DNA of 64,000 bases from Amycolatopsis mediterranei (GTDB lineage Bacteria > Actinomycetota > Actinomycetes > Mycobacteriales > Pseudonocardiaceae). Position numbers and translations under genes: made by a program. Below the pieces are notes generated by a model. It saw only the letters and a list, made by a program, of their open reading frames with translations, was not told the origin of the DNA and did no database searches. Below are positions 34,054-41,723 of this stretch, piece by piece; within the stretch, counting starts at the first letter, position 1, and each line of letters opens with the position of its first letter. The stretch is taken from the NCBI RefSeq assembly GCF_026017845.1, contig NZ_CP100416.1, forward strand, positions 3,316,848 through 3,380,847, written 5' to 3'.

Positions 34054-35244
34054 CTACGACGCGGCGGTCCGGCGCAGCGCGAGGACGACCGTGTCGTCGG
34101 CGTGCAGCACCACGTCGTGCATCCGGGTCACCAGCTCGCGCGGCAGGCCCGCCACCGGCCGGATCCGGTGGGCCTCCGCCAGCTTCAGCAGCCGGGACTG
34201 GCCTTCGTCGACGTCCTTGCGGCTCTCCACCAGGCCGTCGGTGTAGAGCAGCACCGTGTCGCCCTCGGCCAGGACCACGTCGACCAGTTCGCGGCTGCCC
34301 GGGTCGGGGAAGCCGACCCCGCGGCCCGGCAGCGGCGCCGGCAGCAGCCGCGCCGGCTCGGCCGCCGTGACCAGCACCGGCTCCGGGTGGCCGCCGTTCG
34401 CGAACCGGGTGCGGCCGGTGGCCGGGTCCACGCGGGCCAGCAGCACCGTGGCCATCAGGCCCGGCTCGATCGCGGCCAGGGTGTGGGACGCGTGCGCGAT
34501 CAGGTCGCGGAACGGGTGACCCTCCAAGGCGAGCGTGCGGATCGCGTGCGTCACCGTCAAGGCGTGCCGGGTCGAGGTGACGCCGTGGCCGACCGCGTCG
34601 ACCAGGGTCACGTGGACCTGGCCGTCGGGGAGGACGAACCAGTCGTACAGGTCGCCGCCGGTGGGGGAATCCTGGTCGGTCGGCGAATAGTGGACGGCCA
34701 GCTCGAGGCCCGGCACCACCGGCGGCCGCGGGCGCAGCGCGTCCTCCAGCTCGCGGAAGATGGCCGCGTGCGCCCGGCGGAGCTGCTCGTCGCGCTGTTC
34801 TAGCTCGACGTACATCGCCAGCACGCCGCTGTTGGTCTCCGCGAGTTCGTGCTTGAGGTCCCGCTGTTCGTGGGCGAGGGTGTCGGCGCGGGCCACCAGC
34901 GCCAGCATCTCTTCGCGCGTCGCCCGGTCGTCGTCGGGGTCGGCAGGGGCCGCCGGCTCGCCGCCGGTGAGGTGCCAGGTCAGCGTCCGGCCGTCGCCGC
35001 GCTCGGGCAGCAGCGGCAGGGCGTTGCGGCTGCCCTGGCCGACGGCGTGGTCGAGCTGCACGGTGACGGCGAGCCGCCGGTCCGACGCCGCCGTCGCCAC
35101 GTCCACCGTTTCGCCCGCGGTGAGGGCGGGCTCGGCGAGCAGCGTGACGGCGAGGACCAGCCGCCCGCGGTCCTCGGCGGGCACGCCGGCTTCGGTGCAG
35201 GCCGTGCGGAGGCGGCGCCGGATCCGGGCCAGGTCGGGGCGCAT
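34054..35244 (-). CDS. SpoIIE/PP2C-type phosphatase with N-terminal ATPase-like region (RsbU-like)
   Basis: A 396-residue output phosphatase of the stressosome operon. Residues 1-95 resemble a degenerate HATPase domain without clear ATP motifs. Residues about 100-150 are a charged coiled coil (RADTLAHEQRDLKHELAETNSGVLAMYVELEQRDEQLRRAHA), a typical linker. The C-terminal PP2C/SpoIIE domain has metal-ligand segments TGGDLYDWF, LVDAVGHGV and LYTDGLVESR. Family logic: it dephosphorylates an RsbV-like anti-anti-sigma factor. Its ATG shares one base with the stop of the preceding fusion gene (TGATG). Confidence 0.9.
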   Translation of the reverse strand: MRPDLARIRRRLRTACTEAGVPAEDRGRLVLAVTLLAEPALTAGETVDVATAASDRRLAVTVQLDHAVGQGSRNALPLLPERGDGRTLTWHLTGGEPAAPADPDDDRATREEMLALVARADTLAHEQRDLKHELAETNSGVLAMYVELEQRDEQLRRAHAAIFRELEDALRPRPPVVPGLELAVHYSPTDQDSPTGGDLYDWFVLPDGQVHVTLVDAVGHGVTSTRHALTVTHAIRTLALEGHPFRDLIAHASHTLAAIEPGLMATVLLARVDPATGRTRFANGGHPEPVLVTAAEPARLLPAPLPGRGVGFPDPGSRELVDVVLAEGDTVLLYTDGLVESRKDVDEGQSRLLKLAEAHRIRPVAGLPRELVTRMHDVVLHADDTVVLALRRTAAS

Positions 35245-36299
35245 CAGGCGGACCGGTCCGCGCTGAGGGCGAGCATCGCCGCGTCGTCGCGGGCGTTGCG
35301 GTGCCGGTGGGCGAGGTCCGCGGCGAGCAGGAGCAGGTCCGGGGCCCGGCCGGGAACGCGCCAGCCGGTGCCGACGCCGTCGGTGTGCAGGACCACGACG
35401 TCGTCATCGGCCAGCGTCAGGTGCCGGACCGGCGCCGAGGGCAGGGTGAACCCGACGATGCCGGGGGTGCTGAGCAGCAGCCGGGACGGCCCGGCGCCGA
35501 GGCTGGCGCCGCTGACGTTGCCGACGCCGCAGAACTCGAGCCGCCGCGGCGCGATCCGCACGAGCGCGACCGCCGCGCCGCGGGTCGTGCGCAGCGCCCG
35601 GTGCATGTTCGTCAGCTGGTGCGACAGCGGGCGGTCCGGGTTCTCGGTGAACACGCGCAGCGCGGCCTCCGCGGCTTCGGCGGCTTCGGGGCCGTGGCCG
35701 AGCCCGTCGGCGACGACCGCGGTCCGGCTGCCGGTGACGTCGGCCAGCGCGATGGCGTCCCCGCAGTACTCCTCGCCGTCGCGCGGCAGGCGGAAGTGCC
35801 CGATCGCGCGGCGGGGCGGTGGCACGGCGGGGTCGAGCAGGCGGGCGGCGGCGAGGGTGCCGGTCGCGGGCGAGGACGTGATCCGGAACTCGGCCGCCAT
35901 CCGCTTCACCGCGCCGAGGCCGGTGCCCATCGTGGCGGTGGTCGTGTTGCCGTCGACCAGCCAGTGGTCGAGGTCGGCCATGCCGGGCCCGTCGTCGGCG
36001 GCCAGCACGTCGACGCCGCGCCCGGTGAGCGTGCTGTGACAACCGGGGCACTGCCCCGGGCCGGGGGCTTCGCCACCCGGACCCCCGAAAAGCGAGGGCT
36101 GCACGAACACCGAGCCGCCGCCGGTGTGCTTGTCGATGTTGCCGGCGAGCTCGGCCGCCACCACCGCGGCGCGGTCGGCGAGCACGCCCGCGAACCCGGC
36201 CTCGTGCGCGGTTTCGCGGGCGACGCGGGCGGCGGCGTACCCGGCGCTGGGGTGGTCGACGCGGATCTGGCGCGTCAGGCCGGCGACGGTGGCGGTCAT
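35244..36299 (-). CDS. RsbT-like kinase domain fused to RsbX-like PP2C phosphatase
   Basis: A 351-residue fusion. Residues about 1-165 are a GHKL ATPase of the anti-sigma kinase type, with N-box VVAAELAGNIDKHTGGG, G1 box LAADDGPGM and a glycine lid TMGTGLGAVKRMA. Between N-box and G1 is a Gly/Pro-rich insert with CPGC. Residues about 170-351 are a small SpoIIE/RsbX-type PP2C (ALADVTGSRTAVVADGLGHG, LHTDGVGTG). RsbX resets Bacillus stressosomes by dephosphorylating RsbR and RsbS. The fusion puts kinase-like and phosphatase functions in one chain. It overlaps RsbT by ATGA. Confidence 0.88.
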   Translation of the reverse strand: MTATVAGLTRQIRVDHPSAGYAAARVARETAHEAGFAGVLADRAAVVAAELAGNIDKHTGGGSVFVQPSLFGGPGGEAPGPGQCPGCHSTLTGRGVDVLAADDGPGMADLDHWLVDGNTTTATMGTGLGAVKRMAAEFRITSSPATGTLAAARLLDPAVPPPRRAIGHFRLPRDGEEYCGDAIALADVTGSRTAVVADGLGHGPEAAEAAEAALRVFTENPDRPLSHQLTNMHRALRTTRGAAVALVRIAPRRLEFCGVGNVSGASLGAGPSRLLLSTPGIVGFTLPSAPVRHLTLADDDVVVLHTDGVGTGWRVPGRAPDLLLLAADLAHRHRNARDDAAMLALSADRSA

Positions 36300-36718
36300 G
36301 TCTTCCAGCGGACGACGGTGACGGTGGTGCCGCGGCCGGGCGCGGTGTCGAGGTCGAACTCGTCGACGAGCCGCCGGGTGCCGCCGAGGCCGTGCCCGAG
36401 GCCCGCGCCGGTGCTGAAGCCGTCGGTCATCGCCTGGTCGACGTCGGCGATCCCGGGCCCTTCGTCGCGCACCCGGAGCCGGATCCCGAGCCGCCCGGCC
36501 GGGTTCCGCGCGGCCTCGACGGTCATGGTGCCGCCCCCGCCGTGGATGTAGGCGTTGCGGACCAGCTCGCTGGCCGCGGTGACGATCTTCGTCTGGTCGA
36601 CGATCGTGAACCCGGCGGCGACCGCGGCCGCCCGCACGGCGTGGCGGGCCGCGAGGAGGTCTTCTTCGACGCGGACGGGGTGCTCGCCGGAAGGGACGGT
36701 CCGCTCGTCAGAACGCAT
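36296..36718 (-). CDS. rsbT: RsbT-type serine/threonine kinase (stressosome switch kinase)
   Basis: A 140-residue GHKL kinase. The N-box reads VTAASELVRNAYIHGGGG, G1 is VRDEGPGIADV and the lid is GLGHGLGGTRRLVDEF. In Bacillus RsbT is held by the RsbR/RsbS stressosome, phosphorylates both on stress and then activates the RsbU phosphatase. Its place right after RsbS, overlapping by 11 bp, supports the assignment over a simple anti-sigma factor. The length is typical (about 135 residues). Confidence 0.92.
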   Translation of the reverse strand: MRSDERTVPSGEHPVRVEEDLLAARHAVRAAAVAAGFTIVDQTKIVTAASELVRNAYIHGGGGTMTVEAARNPAGRLGIRLRVRDEGPGIADVDQAMTDGFSTGAGLGHGLGGTRRLVDEFDLDTAPGRGTTVTVVRWKT

Positions 36719-37091
36719 GGGGCGCTTCTTCGGCGGGACGGCGCCAGCCCAGCAGTTCCATGGCCTGTTCCGCGTTGAGGGCGGTCCGGACGCCGGTGAG
36801 CTGGAGCCCGAGCTCGGTCAGGGTCAGCGCGACGGCCGGGCGCATCCCCGCCACGATCATCCGCGTGCCGAGCAGCCGCCCGATGCCGGCCAGCTGCATG
36901 AGCACGCGGGCGACGAAGGAGTCGATGATCTCCAGCCGGGAGATGTCGATGATGACGCCGCGGATGCCTTCGTTCGCGATCCGCGTGGTCAGCTCGTCGG
37001 TGAACGCGAGCGCGGTCTTGTCGTCCAGGTCGCTCAGCAGGCCGCCGAGCAGGATGTCGCCGAGCCGCAGGATCGGCACGCCGGTGTTCAC
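36708..37091 (-). CDS. rsbS: RsbS-type STAS protein (stressosome scaffold)
   Basis: A 127-residue single STAS domain. It reads VPILRLGDILLGGLLSDLDDKTALAF, then VIIDISRLEIIDSFVARVL, in which the serine of DSF corresponds to the residue phosphorylated by RsbT in Bacillus RsbS, and GMRPAVALTLTELGLQL. The start is a GTG at 37091 that overlaps the RsbR stop (GTGA). With RsbR it would form the stressosome core that sequesters RsbT. Confidence 0.92.
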   Translation of the reverse strand: MNTGVPILRLGDILLGGLLSDLDDKTALAFTDELTTRIANEGIRGVIIDISRLEIIDSFVARVLMQLAGIGRLLGTRMIVAGMRPAVALTLTELGLQLTGVRTALNAEQAMELLGWRRPAEEAPHAF

Positions 37092-37951
37092 CCGGTCACC
37101 GCCCCCGGGCGGCCGCTGTCGCCGAGCAGCTGCATCGCGGTCGCCAGCGCGTCGGCCAGCGAGCCGCGGGTCACGATGTGCGAGAGGTCGATGCCCAGCT
37201 GGGTGATGGTCTGCGCGATCGACGGCCGGATGCCGCTGATCACGCACTCCGCGCCCATCAGCCGGACGGCGCTGACGGTCTGCAGCAGGTGCTGCGCGAC
37301 CGCGGTGTCGACGGTCGGGACGCCGGTGATGTCGATGATCGCCACCCGCGCCTCGTTGGCCTGGATCGACTCCAGGAGGCTGTTCATCACGACCTGGGTC
37401 CGGGCGCTGTCGAGGGTGCCGATCAGCGGCACCGCGAGGACGTGGCGCCACAGCCGCACGACGGGCGTGGACAGCTCGAGCATCTGGCTGTGCTGCTCGC
37501 GGATGATCCGCTCGCGACCGGCGGAGTAGACCTCGAAGGTCAGCACGCCCGCGCTGTCGAGCAGCTCGTTGACCAGCAGCGCGGCCCGGTAACGCAGGGC
37601 GGAATCGTCGGTGTGCCGCTCGATCGAGCTCAGCATCGTGCGCTTGAGCGCGAGGATCGCCATGGCGGTGGCCGACGGCTGGGCGCCCGCGCGGGCCCGG
37701 CGCTCAGACAGCGACGTCAGCGCGTCCCGCACCGCGTGATCCTGGTCGACGATCCGGGACACCGGGAGCGTGCCGCCCAGCGCGGCCCGGAGGGCGTCCA
37801 GCAGTTCGACGGCCTCGCGCCGCAGCTCCTGCCCGCTTCGGTCGCCTTCGCGCGGCTCCTGCCCCGCCCAGTCGCGGGCCAGCGTGGCCCGGTCTTCCTC
37901 CAGCATGCGCGCCAAGACCGTGCGGACCTGGCTGTCGTCCGTGCCCAGCAC
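37088..37951 (-). CDS. rsbR: RsbR-type stressosome sensor with C-terminal STAS domain
   Basis: A 287-residue RsbR paralogue. The N-terminal 140 residues are helical with no recognisable cofactor site (no heme, flavin or PAS motif), so the sensed signal is open. The C-terminal STAS domain runs from about residue 155, with VAIIDITGVPTVDTAVAQHLLQTV holding the threonine equivalent to the regulatory phosphosite, and GIRPSIAQTITQLGIDL. GTG 37951 is chosen because GGAGGAG sits six to seven bases upstream. First gene of the operon rsbR-rsbS-rsbT-fusion-rsbU, every junction overlapping. Confidence 0.92.
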   Translation of the reverse strand: MLGTDDSQVRTVLARMLEEDRATLARDWAGQEPREGDRSGQELRREAVELLDALRAALGGTLPVSRIVDQDHAVRDALTSLSERRARAGAQPSATAMAILALKRTMLSSIERHTDDSALRYRAALLVNELLDSAGVLTFEVYSAGRERIIREQHSQMLELSTPVVRLWRHVLAVPLIGTLDSARTQVVMNSLLESIQANEARVAIIDITGVPTVDTAVAQHLLQTVSAVRLMGAECVISGIRPSIAQTITQLGIDLSHIVTRGSLADALATAMQLLGDSGRPGAVTG

Positions 37952-38013
37952 CGACTTCTCCTCCGGTGTTCGGGGCGCGCTCTGCTGTACGCCGACCTGA
38001 TTATTGCCATATA

Positions 38014-38024
38014 ACAACAGTTGT
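38014..38024. promoter_or_regulatory. Inverted repeat ACAAC-A-GTTGT, candidate MarR site before rsbR
   Basis: A perfect 5-1-5 inverted repeat in an AT-rich patch 2 bp past the MarR stop and 63 bp upstream of the rsbR start. It resembles OhrR/MarR-type operators. An outer pair CCTGAT/ATCAGG (37995-38000 and 38025-38030) surrounds it. Confidence 0.45.
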
Positions 38025-38025
38025 A

Positions 38026-38535
38026 TCAGGAATGCAAATCCGGGGGGTCCCCGGCCGCGTCGGCCAGGGCCCGGTACTCCTGCAGCCCGGCGGCGAGCGC
38101 GCTCCGGCCCGCCGGGCTCATCTTCGCCAGCAGCGCCTGAACGCGGTCCCGCCGCCGCGCCCGCAGGTCCTGCAGGTAGGCGCGCCCGCGGTCGGACAGC
38201 CGCAGCGTCAGCTCCCGCCGGCTGCGCGCGCTGGGCAGGCGTTCGAGGAACCCGACCGCCTCCAGCCGGTCGCAGAGCCTGCTGACCAGCGGCGGCGTCG
38301 AGCCCAGCTGCTCGGCCAGCTGCCGCAGGTTGACCCCGTCGTGGCGATCCAGCGCGACGACCGCGCGCAGCTGCGACACCGACAGCGGACGCGGCGACAC
38401 GTCCCGCTCGCCCTCGACCACCGCCTCCAGGAGGCGGGCGAGGTCCGACACGGCAGCTGTCCCGTCCGGGCCGGGCTGCTCGCGGGATCGATCCACGGCG
38501 TCCACTCTGGCATCCCTATGCTGAACCGGCAGCAC
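38026..38535 (-). CDS. MarR-family transcriptional regulator upstream of the stressosome operon
   Basis: Up to 169 residues. The winged helix is VNLRQLAEQLGSTPPLVSRLCDRLEAVGFLERLPSARSRRELTLRLSDRGRAYLQ with a preceding dimer helix. The start is uncertain: ATG/GTG at 38535 or GTG at 38505, neither with a strong ribosome site. It lies 75 bp upstream of rsbR on the same strand with a palindrome between them, and is divergent from a second SpoIIE phosphatase gene. It may adjust expression of the stressosome genes. Confidence 0.87.
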   Translation of the reverse strand: MLPVQHRDARVDAVDRSREQPGPDGTAAVSDLARLLEAVVEGERDVSPRPLSVSQLRAVVALDRHDGVNLRQLAEQLGSTPPLVSRLCDRLEAVGFLERLPSARSRRELTLRLSDRGRAYLQDLRARRRDRVQALLAKMSPAGRSALAAGLQEYRALADAAGDPPDLHS

Positions 38536-38636
38536 AGCTCACGCGACTCGCCGTGGACCGGCGCGCCGGAGCGGCGCAGACTCGACAGAACCGACCCGGC
38601 GCCGGCGCGGGCGGACCCGTGAGCAGGAGGCAGGCG

Positions 38637-39854
38637 TTGGACAGATCCCTGGCGGTGGAGCGTCTCCTGCGTGACGTCCCGCCGCACGACCTGCCCGGTG
38701 CCCTGCGCTCGGGACTCGGCGAGCACTTCGGCACGCTGGCGGTCGAGCTGCTGATGGCCGACTACGCACTGACCGAACTCTGCCAGGTGGGCGAGCAGCC
38801 CTACACGGCGGAGCCGATTCCGGTCGACGGGACGACCCCCGGGGCGGCCTTCCTCACCCAGACGGCGACGTTCACCCGCGACGGCGACCAGGTCACCGGC
38901 TTCCTGCCGGTCAGCGTCCGCGGCGACCGGCTCGGCGTCCTGGCCGTCACCCTGCCGGGCGAACCCGAACCGCCGGTGTGGGCCGAGCTCCAGCGGTTCG
39001 CCGAAGCGGTGGCCCACGAGCTGTTCGTCGCCGACCGCGACACCGACCTCTACATCCAGGCGCGGCGGTCTTCGCGGCTGACGCTGGCCGCGGAAATGCA
39101 GTGGCAGCTGCTGCCCGGGCGGGCCTGCACCCGCCCCGAATTCGCGCTCGGCGGCCAGCTGGAGCCCGCCTACGCCATCTACGGGGACTGCTTCGACTGG
39201 TCGGCGTCCGCCCGGAAGCTCGCGGTCACGCTGATCAACGGCATGGGGGAAGGCAGCGAAGCGGCGCTGCTGACGAACCTCGCGGTGAACGCGCTGCGCA
39301 ACGCCCGGCGCGCCGGGATCCCGCTCGACGCCCAGGCCGAACTCGCCGACCAGGCGCTCTACGCGCACTACCGCGGCGCCGAGCACGTGGCCGCGCTGCT
39401 GCTGGAGTTCGAGCTCGCCACCGGTGCGGTGACCGTGGTCGACGCCGGCTCGCCGCGGCTCTGGCGGCTGCGGGACGGGAAGGCCGAGCGGATCCTCTTC
39501 GACGAACAGCTCCCGCTCGGCACGTTCGACGGCACGATCTACACGCTCGAAGGCTTCCAGGCCGCCGACGGCGACCGGTTCGTCTTCGTCAGCGACGGCG
39601 TCTACAACGCCCTCGGCCCGCACGGTGAGCGCTACGGGGACCGGGAGCTCGCCGAGGCGGTGGCGGCGACGGCGGAGCTGCCGGCGGCGCACGTGCCGGG
39701 CGCGGTGCTGCGGGAGCTCTCCACCCGCCGCCACGGCAGCCAGGCCGAGGACGACGCGATGGTGGTGTGCCTCGACTGGTTCGGCTCGACGCCGTTGTCC
39801 GGCACCGGGAACGGACCGGCGGTGACCGTGCGGCGCACCGACGCGGACCGGTAG
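38637..39854 (+). CDS. Second SpoIIE/PP2C-type phosphatase with GAF-like N-terminus
   Basis: About 405 residues. The N-terminal 170 residues look like a GAF-type sensory domain (LAVELLMADYALTELCQV then GFLPVSVRGDRLGVLAVTLPG). A short linker leads to a PP2C domain starting LTLAAEMQWQLLPGRACTRPEF. The metal-binding segments are partly altered: YGDCFDWS is normal, but the usual DVxGHG is NGMGEGS, while FVSDGVYNA is kept. A TTG start at 38637 is favoured by AGGAGG six bases upstream; GTG 38619 is the alternative. Divergent from MarR and next to the stressosome, it is a further candidate output phosphatase. Confidence 0.85.
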   Translation: MDRSLAVERLLRDVPPHDLPGALRSGLGEHFGTLAVELLMADYALTELCQVGEQPYTAEPIPVDGTTPGAAFLTQTATFTRDGDQVTGFLPVSVRGDRLGVLAVTLPGEPEPPVWAELQRFAEAVAHELFVADRDTDLYIQARRSSRLTLAAEMQWQLLPGRACTRPEFALGGQLEPAYAIYGDCFDWSASARKLAVTLINGMGEGSEAALLTNLAVNALRNARRAGIPLDAQAELADQALYAHYRGAEHVAALLLEFELATGAVTVVDAGSPRLWRLRDGKAERILFDEQLPLGTFDGTIYTLEGFQAADGDRFVFVSDGVYNALGPHGERYGDRELAEAVAATAELPAAHVPGAVLRELSTRRHGSQAEDDAMVVCLDWFGSTPLSGTGNGPAVTVRRTDADR

Positions 39855-39867
39855 CGCCGGACCGGGA

Positions 39868-40158
39868 TCAGGCGGCCGCCGAGGGCTGCCGCGCGCGGGG
39901 GACTGCCCGGCCGGCGCTGGTGACGGCGGCGAGCACTTCGTCCGCGTCGAGGGCCGGGTCCCACAGCTCGCAGCCGGCGACGTGGGCCAGCTTGCGCCGC
40001 CGGTGCTGCGGGGTGTCGGTGAGGGCGACCTCGGTCGGGCGGCCCTTCTTGACCGCGTGGACCGCCCGGGTCACGAGGATCGCCTCCTGGCGGGTGGTGC
40101 CGAGTTCCGCGGCCGCGGCGAAGATCCGCTCCGCCGCGGCGCGCGCCTTGTCGTTCAT
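39868..40158 (-). CDS. Small hypothetical protein downstream of hsp20
   Basis: A 96-residue protein of unknown family, mostly helical and basic: NDKARAAAERIFAAAAELG, QEAILVTRAVHAVKKGRP and HVAGCELWDPALDADEVLAAVTSAG. There is no membrane segment. It starts 10 bp after the hsp20 stop on the same strand, so it is presumably heat-induced with hsp20. The first half has the length and charge of a small HTH or ribosome-associated protein, but no clear motif. Confidence 0.65.
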   Translation of the reverse strand: MNDKARAAAERIFAAAAELGTTRQEAILVTRAVHAVKKGRPTEVALTDTPQHRRRKLAHVAGCELWDPALDADEVLAAVTSAGRAVPRARQPSAAA

Positions 40159-40168
40159 CTTGCGCCCG

Positions 40169-40606
40169 TCAGGCCTGGATTTCCCGGCGGTCGGACCGGT
40201 TGCCGCTGATTTCGATGCGCCGCGGCTTGGCCTTCTCGGCGACCGGAATGCGCAGCGTCAGCACGCCCGCTTCGTAGTCGGCCGCGATGCGGTCGGTGTC
40301 GAGGCTCTCGCCGAGGAACAGCTGGCGCGAGAAGACGCCCAGCGGCCGTTCGGAGACGTGCATCTCGACGTCGTCCCCGCCGGGGAGCGGGCGGCGCTCG
40401 GCCTTGACCGTCAGCACGTTGCGCTCGATGTCGAGGTCGATGGCGTCCGGGGCGACGCCGGGCAGGTCGAAGCAGACCACGAACTCGTCGCCGGCGCGGT
40501 AGGCGTCCATCGGCATCGCGGCCGGCTTCGACCAGGTTCCGGCGGTGCCGAGGACCTGCTGGGTGAGGCGGTCCAGCTCACGGAACGGGTCGGTGCGCAT
40601 CAACAT
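40169..40606 (-). CDS. Small heat shock protein, Hsp20/alpha-crystallin family
   Basis: A 145-residue chaperone similar to Streptomyces Hsp18. It opens [20 protein letters not shown]. The alpha-crystallin domain spans [39 protein letters not shown] to [41 protein letters not shown], with the terminal I-x-I/V-like motif degenerate. It prevents aggregation of unfolding proteins in the cytoplasm. AAGGAGG precedes ATG 40606. Two palindromes identical in design to the RheA operator lie upstream. Confidence 0.95.
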   Translation of the reverse strand: MLMRTDPFRELDRLTQQVLGTAGTWSKPAAMPMDAYRAGDEFVVCFDLPGVAPDAIDLDIERNVLTVKAERRPLPGGDDVEMHVSERPLGVFSRQLFLGESLDTDRIAADYEAGVLTLRIPVAEKAKPRRIEISGNRSDRREIQA

Positions 40607-40663
40607 CGGTGTCCTCCTTCTGGGCTTCGACGGTGAGTGTCAACACGCACTACCGTTCTAGCA

Positions 40664-40682
40664 TGTCATCCAAACGATGACA
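40664..40682. promoter_or_regulatory. RheA-like operator, copy 1 (TGTCATC-N5-GATGACA)
   Basis: A perfect 7-5-7 inverted repeat between hsp20 and the divergent SDR gene. It equals the operator I recall for RheA, the thermosensing repressor of hsp18 in Streptomyces albus (TGTCATC-N5-GATGACA). Confidence 0.75.
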
Positions 40683-40689
40683 AGCCTGA

Positions 40690-40708
40690 AGTCATCATCA
40701 AGATGACA
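40690..40708. promoter_or_regulatory. RheA-like operator, copy 2 (AGTCATC-N5-GATGACA)
   Basis: A second copy 26 bp from the first, with one mismatch in the outer base. Two sites in the shared promoter region suggest joint control of hsp20 and the divergent SDR gene. No rheA-like gene is within the window. Confidence 0.7.
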
Positions 40709-40772
40709 GAATGATTCGCCCGATGCCGGGAACACGGAAGGGGAGATCAATCCCCGTATCCGAGGAGCCACC

Positions 40773-41615
40773 GTGTCCGAGCAGCCCGCTCAGCAGCAGA
40801 CCCCGCCCGGGACGACCGCCGCGATGACGCCGCGGCCCGACCACGGCGAACACACCTACCGCGGCTCCGGCAAGCTGACCGGCAAGGCGGCGCTCATCAC
40901 CGGCGCGGACAGCGGCATCGGCCGCGCGGTCGCGATCGCGTACGCGCGCGAAGGTGCCGACGTGCTGATCTCCTACCTCGACGAACACGAAGACGCGGAA
41001 GAGACCCGGCGCTGGGTGGAAGAAGCCGGGCGCAAGGCCGTCGTCGTGCCCGGCGACGTCGCCGACCCGGCGCACTGCCGCGCCCTCGTCGCCCGCGCGG
41101 TGGAGGAGTTCGGCCGGCTCGACGTCCTGGTGAACAACGCCGCCTTCCAGATGAGCCACGAAACCCTGGAAGAGATCCCGGACGAGGAGTGGGACCGCAC
41201 CCTCGCCATCAACCTGAGCGCGTTCTTCCACCTCGCCAAGGCGGCGGTGCCGCACATGAAGCCGGGGGCGTCGATCATCGGCAGTTCCTCGGTCAACTCC
41301 GACAACCCGACCCCGCAGCTGCTGCCCTACGACGTGACGAAGGCGGGCATCGCGAACATGACCGCGGCGCTGGCGCAGCTGCTGGGGCCGCGGGGCATCC
41401 GGGCCAACAGCGTCGCGCCGGGACCGATCTGGACGCCGCTGATCCCGTCCACCATGCCGGAGGAGCAGGTGAAATCCTTCGGTGAGCAGGTGCCGCTGGG
41501 CCGCGCCGGCCAGCCGGCCGAGCTGGCGCCGGTGTACGTGCTGCTGGCCTCCGACGACGGCAGCTACGTGTCCGGAGCCCGCGTCGCGGTGACGGGTGGC
41601 GCGCCGATCCTCTGA
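40773..41615 (+). CDS. SDR-family oxidoreductase (general stress protein 39-like)
   Basis: A 280-residue short-chain dehydrogenase of the YdaD/GSP39/YghA type. The extended N-terminal arm (QQQTPPGTTAAMTPRPDHGE, YRGSGKLTGKAALITG) is typical. The NAD(P) site is TGADSGIGRAVA, the NNA motif is VNNAAFQM, and the catalytic Ser and Tyr-x-x-x-Lys are in SSVNS and PYDVTKAG. GSP39 in Bacillus belongs to the sigma-B regulon. GTG 40773 follows GAGGAG. It is divergent from hsp20 with RheA-like operators in between. Substrate unknown. Confidence 0.92.
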   Translation: MSEQPAQQQTPPGTTAAMTPRPDHGEHTYRGSGKLTGKAALITGADSGIGRAVAIAYAREGADVLISYLDEHEDAEETRRWVEEAGRKAVVVPGDVADPAHCRALVARAVEEFGRLDVLVNNAAFQMSHETLEEIPDEEWDRTLAINLSAFFHLAKAAVPHMKPGASIIGSSSVNSDNPTPQLLPYDVTKAGIANMTAALAQLLGPRGIRANSVAPGPIWTPLIPSTMPEEQVKSFGEQVPLGRAGQPAELAPVYVLLASDDGSYVSGARVAVTGGAPIL

Positions 41616-41654
41616 GCCCCGGACAGCCCGGACAGCACTTACAGCACGGACGGG

Positions 41655-41696
41655 CCGGAAAGCCGCCGGATCCCCTCGGGCCCGGCGGCTTTCCGG
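41655..41696. terminator. Strong bidirectional hairpin terminator
   Basis: Arms CCGGAAAGCCGCCGG (41655-41669) and CCGGCGGCTTTCCGG (41682-41696) pair perfectly over 15 bp with a 12-nt loop, between the convergent SDR and ctaD genes. Confidence 0.85.
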
Positions 41697-41723
41697 TGCT
41701 CAGGGCCGGCCGGCGGCCCAGGG

